64,000 nucleotides of DNA, from the NCBI GenBank assembly GCA_963808615.1, contig CAWEGV010000013.1, forward strand, positions 434,001-498,000, in the 5' to 3' direction. The translations under genes were made by a program, and so were the position numbers. Below are positions 44,544 through 53,618 of the stretch, piece by piece (position 1 is the stretch's first letter; the number at the start of each line of letters is the position of its first letter). The DNA comes from Palsa-504 sp963808615 (GTDB lineage: Bacteria; Actinomycetota; Actinomycetes; Streptosporangiales; Streptosporangiaceae). The notes below the pieces were generated by a model. That model worked only from the letters and a program-made list of their open reading frames with translations, was not told where the DNA came from and did not search any database.

Positions 44544-47075
44544 TCAGAGGTCAGCGCGGACGTTACGCAGGGCGGCCTGCATTTCGGCTGCCGTGGCGAA
44601 GCGATCAGCTCTGGCCGGGGCACAGGCCTTGATGAGGAACCCGGCCAGGTCAGGGGTGAGGTCGGAGCGAATCGATCTCGGGTCGGTCACCGCTACGTGG
44701 ATCATGGGCACCGCATTGGGGAACGGGTGCTGACCGTCGCAGACGAGCCGGTAGAGCAGTACGCCGACGGCAAATAGGTCGGTGGAGACGTCCCAGTGCG
44801 TGAGGCCGGCGTCGGGTGGCTGATACGGCGGTGTGCCCGAGTGCGTATGCACGGGATCGCCGACCCGGGAGGCGATGTTGAAGTCGAGCAGTTTTGCTCC
44901 CCGGCGGGTAAGCATCACGTTCAGCGGCTTGATGTCGCGGTGGACCAGCCCTTTGTCCTGGAGCTCCGTCCACTCGCGCGACTCGGCTTCCGGCAAGTCG
45001 CCTGCGCGGCGTTTGGCCTCCAGCTGCTCGAGGCGCGCGGCATCAGGGTGGAAGGCGACGAGCGCGTCCAGCACGTCGAGGGCGACATCTACTGCCTCCC
45101 GGTCGCGCAGGCGCCTGGTGCCGGAGACGAACTCATCCAGGGACTCCCCGTCGATGAACTCGGTGATCAGATACCAGTCCCCCGCGTTGGTCTTGCCGGC
45201 CCAGAAGACCTTCACCACGTTGGGATGATCGATCTTCCGCAAGGCGCCGATCTCGCGGCGCACCGCCTCATCCCCGGCCGCGCTCTCGAAGAGCTTGAGT
45301 GCCCGCTCCGCACCCTCGACGTCATCGCGCACGCGGTAGACCTTCGAGAAGCTGCCCCGGCCGAGTAGCTGGAGGATCTCGAAGCGGCCATCGAGGACGT
45401 CGCCGGCCGCGTAGTCGGCAGCCCCGGCCGGTGCGGCGGCCGGTACCCCGGGCAGCTCGCTGCGTTCGGCAGAACTGAACGGGCGGGTACCGCCCCCATC
45501 CCCGGCTCCCGCGGAGCCCGCGTCCACATGCCGGATTCCGCCGACGGTATGTACCAGGCACGGATGCAGCACGTACGTGGCTACCTCGGGCGGGAAATGA
45601 AACGCCTCGACGTCGCCCATGGAATAGAACCGGCGCCGCCCGGCCTCATCGACGTACCCGAGCAGGCCGTTCTGCCACAGGACGGAGGACAGGTCGGTTG
45701 CCTTCTCGAAGTGTAGGTCCGCCACTTCCTGCAGGGCCACGAGATCTCCGCGGGAAAACCGGTCGGCGCCGATCATCCGGACGAAGGAGCGAATGTCCTC
45801 CTGCACGCCGCTGATGTAGGCCTGGGTGCTGGTGAACAGCTCGGAGTAGTCGTGCAGGGCGGCGCCGGCCGGCATCAGGTCCGAGGAGACCTGGTTGGCG
45901 CACTGGGCGAGCTGGGAATCGCCGAACCGCTTGGCGCAGCGCTGGACGACCGCCGTCAGAGCCGCCGGCGTCAGGCCCTCGTGGCCCGCATGCTTGGTCC
46001 GCAGGACCTCCTCGCTCAGCTCGTTGCCGAGCGAGATGATGTCACGCGGGATCAGCCTGGTGTGGCCGAGCAGGTAGTCCTCGATCGTTTCGTCGCCATC
46101 GGGTCCCGGCCAGTGGCCGTTGATCCCGAGCCAGTCGCGGATCGTGGGGGCGTCGGTGCCGCGCCGCATCAGCAGGGTCGGCGGCAGCCGGGCCAGTTTC
46201 TGCCCGAGCAGATAGAGCAGCGAGCCGCGGTCCCAGGTCAGGACCCGGATATGGGGTTCGTTGTAGTACCGCGGCGCATGTTCTGACCGGTATACCGACG
46301 ACATGACGATGTCGCGGATGCAGATGACGACGTGCAGCCGGCCGCCCAGCCTGGGCTCGCGGAGCAGCCGCATGACCTGGTAGAACAACCCTTCCTGGCA
46401 CTTCAGCCAGTACATCGGGGCGTGGCTGAACTCCTCGTCTACCGCGTCCAGGTAGAAGTAGATCGGCTTGCAGCGGCTGACCACTTCGCCCAGCAGGTCC
46501 TCCAGGTCGTCCCAGAGCGGATCGTCTAGGTACGTGGACAGCTGATGAGCGGTCTGCCGCTCGTTGACGATGTCGCGTACCTGGCTGTAGATGGACCGCG
46601 GCCGGCGGGAGTCACCGAGCAGCCGCGCGTACGACTGCTCGATCTCCTCGGCCTGGTCATCGCGCAGCTGCTGACGCAACTCGGGACGGCGCAGCAGGTG
46701 GGAGACCAGCGCCCGCATGATCGCGCGCTCCCAGATCTGCATCCACTTCTCGACCAGGACACGATCCGAGAACCACTGGCACGCCTTCACCACGACTTCG
46801 GTCTTCGGCAGGTCCTGCTGCGGCACAGCAGCGTAGACGGAGTCCTGGTGGGCCTGGAAATCCTGCAGCCGCCGCAGGTAGACCGTCTTGCCCGCGCCGA
46901 GCTTGCCGACGATGACCCGCACCATGGAGTCATTAGCGCGGGTCGCCAGGTGGCCATAAGCCGGATTACCGCCGAAGTCGACGAACTCACTGAGCACGTC
47001 CTCGATGTCGGCTCGTGACCCGTCCGGGTTCCCGAACGGTCCTACCGGGTCGAGCCGACGCCGCCTGCTAGCCAT
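44544..47075 (-). CDS. P-loop NTPase-Ser/Thr kinase fusion protein
   Basis: An 843-residue protein. Residues about 45-330 form a P-loop ATPase with the Walker A motif VIVGKLGAGKTVYLRR and a Walker B-like IYFYLDAVDEEFSHA, followed by a helical region to about 500. Residues about 560-843 form a eukaryotic-type kinase with a GRGSFSKVYRV glycine loop, ALKLFES lysine and VHRDIKPLNVML catalytic loop. DFG is replaced by DFN (LLDFNIASRVG), and about 30 extra residues precede HRD. No transmembrane segment is seen, so it is cytosolic. The combination resembles regulators in phage-defence or stress systems, but no defence partner is adjacent. The ATG at 47075 follows AAAGAT-type sequence, a weak ribosome site. 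Confidence 0.82.
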   Translation of the reverse strand: MASRRRRLDPVGPFGNPDGSRADIEDVLSEFVDFGGNPAYGHLATRANDSMVRVIVGKLGAGKTVYLRRLQDFQAHQDSVYAAVPQQDLPKTEVVVKACQWFSDRVLVEKWMQIWERAIMRALVSHLLRRPELRQQLRDDQAEEIEQSYARLLGDSRRPRSIYSQVRDIVNERQTAHQLSTYLDDPLWDDLEDLLGEVVSRCKPIYFYLDAVDEEFSHAPMYWLKCQEGLFYQVMRLLREPRLGGRLHVVICIRDIVMSSVYRSEHAPRYYNEPHIRVLTWDRGSLLYLLGQKLARLPPTLLMRRGTDAPTIRDWLGINGHWPGPDGDETIEDYLLGHTRLIPRDIISLGNELSEEVLRTKHAGHEGLTPAALTAVVQRCAKRFGDSQLAQCANQVSSDLMPAGAALHDYSELFTSTQAYISGVQEDIRSFVRMIGADRFSRGDLVALQEVADLHFEKATDLSSVLWQNGLLGYVDEAGRRRFYSMGDVEAFHFPPEVATYVLHPCLVHTVGGIRHVDAGSAGAGDGGGTRPFSSAERSELPGVPAAAPAGAADYAAGDVLDGRFEILQLLGRGSFSKVYRVRDDVEGAERALKLFESAAGDEAVRREIGALRKIDHPNVVKVFWAGKTNAGDWYLITEFIDGESLDEFVSGTRRLRDREAVDVALDVLDALVAFHPDAARLEQLEAKRRAGDLPEAESREWTELQDKGLVHRDIKPLNVMLTRRGAKLLDFNIASRVGDPVHTHSGTPPYQPPDAGLTHWDVSTDLFAVGVLLYRLVCDGQHPFPNAVPMIHVAVTDPRSIRSDLTPDLAGFLIKACAPARADRFATAAEMQAALRNVRADL

Positions 47076-47316
47076 CTTTGCTCCCAGACCGCATCGTAAC
47101 TGCCTAAATTAGCAAGAGCCAGGCTGGCATAGCCGCCACCGTCGCATGTCATCTCGTGACTGGCCGGAACGGCACCGCCGCTTGCTTCCGCTTGCTTCCG
47201 GGTCGCTGCCGCCGGTCCGCACTTGACCTTGCCCTGGGGGAAAGCCTCAGCATGAGGCCTGCCGGGCGTGTGCCCGGCGTAAGGCACCGTGCCCGGCATA
47301 AGGAGGCGTTGAGGTC

Positions 47317-47484
47317 ATGGCGATCCGCGCGGTGGTATTCGACATCGGTGGAGTGCTGGAAGTTACTCCTGACCTGGGTATTACCCGGCGCTGGGCAGCC
47401 CGGCTCGGGCTGCCCGCTGGTGGCCTGGACGCGATCCGTTTCAGGAAGCCACATGGCGCCGCTCATCGGTTGCCATGTGGCTGA
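47317..47484 (+). pseudogene. HAD-family hydrolase 5' stump
   Basis: The ATG at 47317, 10 bases after AGGAGG, opens AIRAVVFDIGGVLEVTPD, the nucleophile motif (DxGGVL) of HAD phosphatases, and continues RRWAARLGLPAGGLDAI. After about 40 residues the similarity stops at 47440, where an inverted-repeat region begins, and a TGA follows at 47482. The rest of the enzyme is missing, so the gene has been cut by insertion or deletion at the repeats. Confidence 0.65.
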
Positions 47485-47536
47485 TGATACAGTGATAACA
47501 CATATAACACAAATCTGTGTTATATATGTTCATCAG
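47447..47536. repeat. Paired inverted repeats at a truncation junction
   Basis: A perfect 11-bp inverted repeat, AGCCACATGGC (47447-47457) and GCCATGTGGCT (47472-47482), is followed by an AT-rich near-perfect 15-bp one, AACACATATAACACA (47497-47511) and TGTGTTATATATGTT (47516-47530). The latter is framed by CTGATGA (47481-47487) and TCATCAG (47530-47536). The AT-rich part contrasts sharply with the surroundings. It marks the point where the HAD gene is cut. Confidence 0.75.
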
Positions 47537-47587
47537 GTTCCCGGGGCCGGGGGTGGAGTCGAGGCGGGGCTGGCTTAGGCTGTCGCG

Positions 47588-47980
47588 ATGCATCTGAGCC
47601 TGGTGACGATCGTGGTCAGGGACTATGACCAGGCGATCGGCTTCTTCGTGAACACGCTCGGGTTCGAGCTGGTCGAGGACTCCCCCTCGCTGACCAACGA
47701 CGGGCGTCACAAGCGGTGGGTGGTGGTCCGGCCGCCGGGTGCGGTGACCGGGCTCCTGCTAGCCCAGGCGGACGGAGAGGACCAGGCAGCGGTCGTCGGC
47801 CAGCAGGTCGCGGGGCGGGTGGGGTTCTTCCTGCACGTGGATGACTTCGACGAGGCCTGCCGCCGGATGGCGGCCGCCGGCGTCGAGTTCGTGCGGCCGC
47901 CACGGACCGAGCCCTACGGGCGCGTGACCGTGTTCCTGGACATCGCGGGCAACAGCTGGGACCTGATCGGGCCGGCCTGA
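47588..47980 (+). CDS. VOC family protein
   Basis: A 130-residue single VOC domain: LVTIVVRDYDQAIGFFVNTL, ELVEDSPSL, GFFLHVDDFDEACRRMAAAG and TVFLDIAGNSWDLIG, in the usual order with metal-site positions at the strand ends. It resembles glyoxalase/dioxygenase-type proteins of unknown substrate. The ATG at 47588 lies 50 bases after the inverted repeats, which could include its regulatory region. Confidence 0.85.
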   Translation: MHLSLVTIVVRDYDQAIGFFVNTLGFELVEDSPSLTNDGRHKRWVVVRPPGAVTGLLLAQADGEDQAAVVGQQVAGRVGFFLHVDDFDEACRRMAAAGVEFVRPPRTEPYGRVTVFLDIAGNSWDLIGPA

Positions 47981-48015
47981 CGGCCGGGTCCACCGGGGGC
48001 CGGCGGCTGGGGACG

Positions 48016-49497
48016 CTAGCAGGCGGGCGAAAGGCGCCCGGGCATGCCGAGGGCGACGGGGACGCTGGCGGAAGGAGCAGCCGGCGCGGGTGCGGTGACA
48101 GAGGCTGCCCAGGCGTCGCCGGCCCGGGTGCGGCGGACCGACAGGGGGGCGGCGTCGGACAGCAGGTAGTGCGGGGCGCCCCGGGTGACGGTCACGGTCA
48201 CGATGTCGCCGGGACGGGGGGCGAGCGGTCCAGGTCCGGACGGGTCGGAGTGCGGGGCGAAGTGGACCAGGCGGTTGTCACGGGCGCGGCCGGACATGCG
48301 GTGGGTGGCGGCGTCCTTGCGGCCCTCGCCCTCGGCTACCAGCACCTCGACGGTCGCGCCGGTCAGCTTCTGGTTCTCGGCATAGGTGGTCTCCTCGACC
48401 AGGGCCGCCAGCCGGTCGTAACGGTCCTGGACCACGTCGGCCGGCACCTGGCCGTCCATGGTGGCGGCCGGGGTGCCGGGGCGGATCGAGTACCGGAAGG
48501 TGAACGCGCCGGCGAAGCGAGCCTGGCGCACCAGGTCCAGGGTGTCCTCGAAGTCCCGGTCGGTCTCGCCGGGGAAGCCGACGATGATGTCGGTGGTGAT
48601 GGCGGCGTCGGGGATGCTGGCCCGGACCCGGTCCAGGATGGCCAGGTAGCGGTCGCGGCGGTAGGCCCGGCGCATCGCCTTCAGCACCGTGTCCGAGCCG
48701 GACTGCAGCGGCATGTGCAGGCTGGGCATGACGTTCGGGGTCTGCGCCATGGCCTGGATGACGTCGTCGGTGAAGTCCCGCGGGTGCGGCGAGGTGAAGC
48801 GGACGCGCTCCAGGCCCTCGATCGCCCCGCAGCTGCGCAGCAGCTTGCCGAACGCCTGCCGGTCACCGAACTCCGCCCCGTAGGAGTTCACGTTCTGGCC
48901 GAGCAGCGTGACCTCGAGCACCCCGTCGGCGACCAGCGCGCCGATCTCGCTCAGGATGTCGCCGGGGCGGCGGTCTTTCTCCTTGCCGCGCAGGCTGGGC
49001 ACGATGCAGAAGGTGCAGGTGTTGTTGCAGCCCACCGAGATGGAGACCCAGGCCGAATACGGGGACTGGCGCCGGGCGGGCAGCAGCGAGGGGAACGTCT
49101 CCAGCGTCTCGGCGAACTCGGCCTGCGCCTCGTTCCTGATCCGGGCTCGCTCGAGCAGTTCGGGCAGCGAGCCCATGTTGTGGGTGCCGTAGACCACGTC
49201 GACCCAGGGCGCGCGCTCGATGATGCGGGTGCGCTCCATCTGGGCCAGGCAGCCGCCCACGGCGATCTGCATGCCGTTCTTCTTCTGCGGCAGCAGATGG
49301 CCCAGGTTCCCGTACAGCCGGTCGGCCGCGTTCTCCCGGACAGCGCAGGTGTTGAACACGACCACGTCCGGGGTCTGGCCCTCGCCGGCGGCCTGGTAAC
49401 CTGCCTCGTCGAGCAGGCCGGCCAGGCGCTCGGAGTCGTGCGCGTTCATCTGGCACCCGTAGGTGCGGATCTGGTACGTCCGGCCGGCTGCTGACAC
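48016..49497 (-). CDS. miaB: tRNA-2-methylthio-N6-dimethylallyladenosine synthase MiaB
   Basis: A 493-residue radical-SAM methylthiotransferase that adds the 2-methylthio group to i6A37 made by MiaA. The N-terminal UPF0004 domain has RTYGCQMNAHDSERLAG, VVFNTCAVRENA and VGGCLAQ with its three [4Fe-4S] cysteines. The radical-SAM cluster is in SVGCNNTCTFCIVPSLRG (CxxxCxxC), and a TRAM domain ends the conserved part. About 45 low-complexity alanine/proline residues follow. A GTG at 49497 is the start. It is far from miaA here, with 40 kb between. Confidence 0.95.
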   Translation of the reverse strand: MSAAGRTYQIRTYGCQMNAHDSERLAGLLDEAGYQAAGEGQTPDVVVFNTCAVRENAADRLYGNLGHLLPQKKNGMQIAVGGCLAQMERTRIIERAPWVDVVYGTHNMGSLPELLERARIRNEAQAEFAETLETFPSLLPARRQSPYSAWVSISVGCNNTCTFCIVPSLRGKEKDRRPGDILSEIGALVADGVLEVTLLGQNVNSYGAEFGDRQAFGKLLRSCGAIEGLERVRFTSPHPRDFTDDVIQAMAQTPNVMPSLHMPLQSGSDTVLKAMRRAYRRDRYLAILDRVRASIPDAAITTDIIVGFPGETDRDFEDTLDLVRQARFAGAFTFRYSIRPGTPAATMDGQVPADVVQDRYDRLAALVEETTYAENQKLTGATVEVLVAEGEGRKDAATHRMSGRARDNRLVHFAPHSDPSGPGPLAPRPGDIVTVTVTRGAPHYLLSDAAPLSVRRTRAGDAWAASVTAPAPAAPSASVPVALGMPGRLSPAC

Positions 49498-49607
49498 ACG
49501 ACCAGGATAGAGGCGGATGCGCGCGTCAGCGTCAAACGCCAGCGGTGAACTCCAGCGTCAGGTGAGCATATCGGGAACGCCGTCCGGCATGATATATCTG
49601 TAGGCAA

Positions 49608-51617
49608 ATGATTACAGAAACGTACAACTACGGTGAATGGCCCTCCCCCATCAGCGGCGGCGACGTGGCCCGCAAGCACGTCGGGCTGGCGTTCCCGGTC
49701 GCGGCCGGGGACAGCATCTGGTGGCAGGAGATACGTCCGGAAGAAGGCGGGCGGCAGGCGGTGGTCCGCCAGGGCCCGGACGGCAGCAGGGCGGACCTGC
49801 TGCCGCTGCCGTGGAACGCCAGGACGCGGGTGCACGAGTACGGCGGCACGTCGTACCTGCCCCTGCCGGACGGCGGCTTCGTCTTCGCGAACTTCGCTGA
49901 CCAGCGGCTGTATCGCGTACGGGAGAACGGGACGGGACCGGCCGAGCCGGATCCGCTGACCCCTGCCCCGGACGAGGTGGCGGCCGACCGGTTCGCCGAC
50001 TTCGTGCTGGACCCGTCCGGGGACGAGGTGTGGTGCGTGCGGGAGCGGCAGGCCGGCGGCAGGATCGCGCGCGCGATCGTGGCCGTGCCGCTGGACGGCT
50101 CGGCCACCAACGGCTCGGCCGCCGAAGACGGGGGCGCCGTGCGGGTGCTGGTCATCGGGTCGGACTTCTACGCCTTCCCGGCTCCGTCGCCGGACGGCAC
50201 CAAGCTGGCCTTCATCTGCTGGGATCACCCGCAGATGCCGTGGGACGGCACCGAGCTGCGGGTGGCGGTCATCGGCGAGCCGGCCCAGCAGGTGATCATG
50301 GGCGGCGAGCACGAGTCGGTGCTGACGCCGGCCTGGCGGGACGACCGCAGCCTGTACGCAGTCTCGGACCGGTCCGGCTGGTGGAACCTGTACCTGGCCG
50401 GCCTGGACGGGTCCGTCCAGGCGCTGTGCCCGCGGGAGGAGGAGTTCGCCGCGCCGCTGTGGCAGCTGGGCATGCACCCGTACGTGGTGCTCGGCGATGG
50501 CCGGATCGCCGCCAGCCACGGGGCCGGGGCGGTCCGACTGGGCGTGCTCGACCCCGGCACCGGGCAGCTGACCGATCTCGACCTGGGGTACGAGGCGTTC
50601 TCGCCGTGGCTATCTGCCTCGGGCCAGACCGTGGCCGCGATCGCGGGCGGCCCGGCGGTACCGCCCAGCGTGGTCCGGGTCAGCATCCCGGCGGCGGCCG
50701 GCCAGGCCGCTGCAGTGCGCGAGCTGCGGCGGGAAACCGACGACCTGCCCGACCGCGGCTACCTCCCGGCGCCGCGCGCGGCCCGGCTGACCGGGCCGGA
50801 TGGTTCAGTCGTGCACGCCGTGGTCTATCCGCCCGCCCATCCCGCCGCGACGGCCCCCGACGGGGAGCTGCCGCCGTACATCGTCTGGGTGCACGGCGGC
50901 CCCACCGCGCACGTGATCCCCCGGCTGGACCTGGAGAAGGCGTTCTTCACCAGCCGGGGCATCGGGATCATCGACGTGAACTACGGCGGTTCCAGCGGGT
51001 ACGGCCGGGCCTACCGGGAACGGCTGCGCGGGCAGTGGGGCGTCGTGGACGTGGCCGACGTGATGACCGCCGTGCTCGCGCTGGCCGAGGCGGGCGAGGC
51101 CGACGGGAAACGGCTCGGCATCCGCGGCGGGTCGGCGGGCGGCTGGACCGCGCTGGCCGCCGTGACATCCGGCATCGGGGCCGGGGGGACGCCGGAGGAC
51201 GGGGTGTTCGCGGCCGCGACCTCGTACTTCGGCGTCAGTGACCTGAGGGGATTCGCCGCGCAGACGCACGACTTCGAGTCGCGCTACCTGGACGGCCTCA
51301 TCGGTCCGCTGCCGGACTGCGCCGACCTGTATACCGAGCGGGCGCCGGTCGGCCACGTCAGCAAGCTGACCTGCCCCGTGCTGCTGCTGCAGGGGCTCGA
51401 TGACCCGATCGTCCCGCCGGCCCAGGCCGAGTCGATCGCGGCCGATCTGGCCGCGCACCATATCCCCTACGCCTACCTGCCCTTCGAAGGGGAGTCGCAT
51501 GGATTCCGCCGGGCCGAGAACATCATCACCAGCCTGGAGGCCGAACTGTCCTTCTACGGCCAGATCATGGGCTTCACCCCGCCGGGCGTGCCGCGGGTGC
51601 CGCTGACCGGCGGATAA
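49608..51617 (+). CDS. S9 family (prolyl oligopeptidase-type) serine peptidase
   Basis: A 669-residue peptidase with an N-terminal beta-propeller (repeats such as PLPDGGFVFANFADQRLYRV and APSPDGTKLAFICWDHPQMP) and a C-terminal alpha/beta hydrolase domain. The catalytic triad is visible: Ser in IRGGSAGGWTALAA, Asp in LLLQGLDDPIVPPAQ and His in FEGESHGFRRAEN. No signal peptide is seen, so it is probably cytosolic, cleaving short peptides. The ATG at 49608 has no strong ribosome site; a TTG or GTG nearby could also be used. Confidence 0.92.
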   Translation: MITETYNYGEWPSPISGGDVARKHVGLAFPVAAGDSIWWQEIRPEEGGRQAVVRQGPDGSRADLLPLPWNARTRVHEYGGTSYLPLPDGGFVFANFADQRLYRVRENGTGPAEPDPLTPAPDEVAADRFADFVLDPSGDEVWCVRERQAGGRIARAIVAVPLDGSATNGSAAEDGGAVRVLVIGSDFYAFPAPSPDGTKLAFICWDHPQMPWDGTELRVAVIGEPAQQVIMGGEHESVLTPAWRDDRSLYAVSDRSGWWNLYLAGLDGSVQALCPREEEFAAPLWQLGMHPYVVLGDGRIAASHGAGAVRLGVLDPGTGQLTDLDLGYEAFSPWLSASGQTVAAIAGGPAVPPSVVRVSIPAAAGQAAAVRELRRETDDLPDRGYLPAPRAARLTGPDGSVVHAVVYPPAHPAATAPDGELPPYIVWVHGGPTAHVIPRLDLEKAFFTSRGIGIIDVNYGGSSGYGRAYRERLRGQWGVVDVADVMTAVLALAEAGEADGKRLGIRGGSAGGWTALAAVTSGIGAGGTPEDGVFAAATSYFGVSDLRGFAAQTHDFESRYLDGLIGPLPDCADLYTERAPVGHVSKLTCPVLLLQGLDDPIVPPAQAESIAADLAAHHIPYAYLPFEGESHGFRRAENIITSLEAELSFYGQIMGFTPPGVPRVPLTGG

Positions 51618-51624
51618 GCGCCGG

Positions 51625-53223
51625 TCAGCGGGCGAATTCGGTGGCGCGGGATTCGCGCACCACGGTGATGCGGATCTGGCCGGGGTAGGTCAGCTCCTCT
51701 TCGACCTGCTTGGCGATGTCGCGCGCGATGACCTGGGCCTGGATGTCGTCGATGCGGTCCGGCTTGACCATGACCCTGATCTCGCGGCCCGCCTGCATGG
51801 CGAAGACCTTCTCGACGCCCTCATGACCGGCCGCGATCTGCTCGAGGCGCTCGAGGCGCTTGACGTACATCTCGAGCGACTCGCGCCGGGCGCCGGGCCG
51901 GCCGCCGCTGATCGCGTCCGCGGCCTGGGTCAGCACCGCCTCTACGGTGCGGACCTCGACCTCGTTGTGGTGCGCCTCGATGGCGTGCACCACATCTTCC
52001 GGCTCGCCGTAACGGCGGGCGATCTCGGCGCCGATCAGCGCGTGGCTGCCCTCGACCTCGTGGGTCAGCGCCTTGCCGATGTCGTGCAGCACCGTGCAGC
52101 GCCTGAGCAGCAGCGGGTCGATCCGCAGCTCGCTGGCCATCATGCCCGCGATGTGCGCGGACTCGACCAGGTGCCGGAGCACGTTCTGGCCGTAGGAGGT
52201 GCGGTAGCGCAGGCGGCCGAGCAGGCCGACGAGCTCCGGGTGCATGTCGGTGATGCCCAGCTCGACCAGGGCGTCCTCGCCCGCCCGCTTGCACAGCTGC
52301 TCGATCTCGGCCTTGCCGCGCTCGTAGGCGTCCTCGATGCGCTGCGGGTGAATGCGGCCGTCGGCGACGAGCCGGTCCAGGGTAAGGCGGGCGATCTCGC
52401 GCCGGACCGGGTCGAAGCAGGACAGCAGGACGGCCTCGGGCGTGTCGTCGATGATCAGGTTGACGCCGGTCACGGACTCGAAGGCCCGGATGTTGCGGCC
52501 CTCGCGGCCGATGATGCGGCCCTTCATCTCGTCGCCCGGCAGGTGCAGGACCGAGACGACCGACTCGCTGGTCTGCTCGGTGGCGACCCGCTGGATGGCG
52601 AGGGTGACGATCTTGCGGGCCCGCTTGTCGCCCTCGGATTTGGCCTCGGCCTCGATGTCCCTGACGATCAGCGCCGCTTCCCGCTTGGCCTGGTTCTCGA
52701 TGGCGGCGACCAGCTCGGTCTTGGCCGCGTCGGCGGTGAGCCCGGCGACGCGCTCGAGTTCCTTCGCGCGGTCGGCGTCGCGCTGGTCGAGCTCGGCGGA
52801 GCGGCGGTCGAGGTCCTGCCTGCGGGCGGACAGTGACTGGGCGCGGTCCTCGATCCGCTTGACTTCCTCATCCAGCCGCTGCTCGCGGTCGGCCAGCCGC
52901 AGTTCGCGGCGCTCGAGGTCGCCGCGCAGCTCACGGACTTCGTCCTTGACCGCGCGGATCTCTTCTTCTACTTCGCGGCGGCCCTGGGCGGCTTGTTCGG
53001 CCTCCTCGCGGGTGCGGGCCAGGATCCCGGCCGCCTCGGCCTCGGCGCGGGCGCGGATGTGCTCGGCTTCAGCGTCGAGCTGGGCGCGGTCGGTGTCCTG
53101 GGCCTTCCCGGGGGCGAGAGCCGGGATATTCGCGGTCCGGCGCCACACCACGACCAGCGCGAACACTACCGCGAGCAACCCGATCACCATGAACGCGAGC
53201 GACAATCCGCTGCTCACGGTCAC
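51625..53223 (-). CDS. rny: Ribonuclease Y
   Basis: A 532-residue membrane-anchored endoribonuclease that starts mRNA decay. It has one N-terminal transmembrane helix (FMVIGLLAVVFALVVVWRR), then a long charged coiled coil (residues about 45-180). The KH domain has KGRIIGREGRNIRAFESVTG, and the HD domain has RRCTVLHDIGKALTHEVEGS. Order and length match the family. The GTG at 53223 starts the conserved N-terminus. Gene order rny-recX-recA is conserved in actinomycetes. Confidence 0.95.
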   Translation of the reverse strand: MTVSSGLSLAFMVIGLLAVVFALVVVWRRTANIPALAPGKAQDTDRAQLDAEAEHIRARAEAEAAGILARTREEAEQAAQGRREVEEEIRAVKDEVRELRGDLERRELRLADREQRLDEEVKRIEDRAQSLSARRQDLDRRSAELDQRDADRAKELERVAGLTADAAKTELVAAIENQAKREAALIVRDIEAEAKSEGDKRARKIVTLAIQRVATEQTSESVVSVLHLPGDEMKGRIIGREGRNIRAFESVTGVNLIIDDTPEAVLLSCFDPVRREIARLTLDRLVADGRIHPQRIEDAYERGKAEIEQLCKRAGEDALVELGITDMHPELVGLLGRLRYRTSYGQNVLRHLVESAHIAGMMASELRIDPLLLRRCTVLHDIGKALTHEVEGSHALIGAEIARRYGEPEDVVHAIEAHHNEVEVRTVEAVLTQAADAISGGRPGARRESLEMYVKRLERLEQIAAGHEGVEKVFAMQAGREIRVMVKPDRIDDIQAQVIARDIAKQVEEELTYPGQIRITVVRESRATEFAR

Positions 53224-53618
53224 CCCTTTCCGTCCATAGCCCTCGGGGCAGCCTTGTGTTGTGCTGAACCGTGACTTCCGGTGCTGGTGTTATGCCCCCG
53301 TGCGGGCGGGCGCACGCCATGGAAGCCTGCCGGTGATCTTCCTATTAACCATGGTTACACTGCGTGTCTTCCTGCTCCTCCTCCGCTATCTCTGCGTGCA
53401 GAGTGGGACAACATCTCGCTGCCGTGAGGTTAAGGCTTGATAACCTTTTTATCAAGCAAAGGCCTTCATCGCCGCTTTCGGTGCCTTACCTGGACGAAAG
53501 GCACGGCGGCGTTTCCAGGCCTGGTCATGGGGGTCCAGACGTGGCGAGCGGTCCGTTCGCGGACGCGGTGGCCGGGTTCGCGGCCTTCTGACTACCTCGA
53601 GTTACTCGGCTGTGCCGG
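53224..53618. other. Intergenic gap between recX and rny, with one AT-rich hairpin
   Basis: The 395-base gap downstream of recX contains the perfect 9-bp stem GCTTGATAA/TTATCAAGC with loop CCTTT at 53435-53457. No T-run follows on either strand, so a simple Rho-independent terminator is not supported. It may mark the recX transcript end or an rny promoter element. Nothing else is seen. Confidence 0.55.

Noticed and set aside
53435..53457. Rho-independent terminator of recX
   Set aside because: The stem is AT-rich and is not followed by a T-run on the recX strand.
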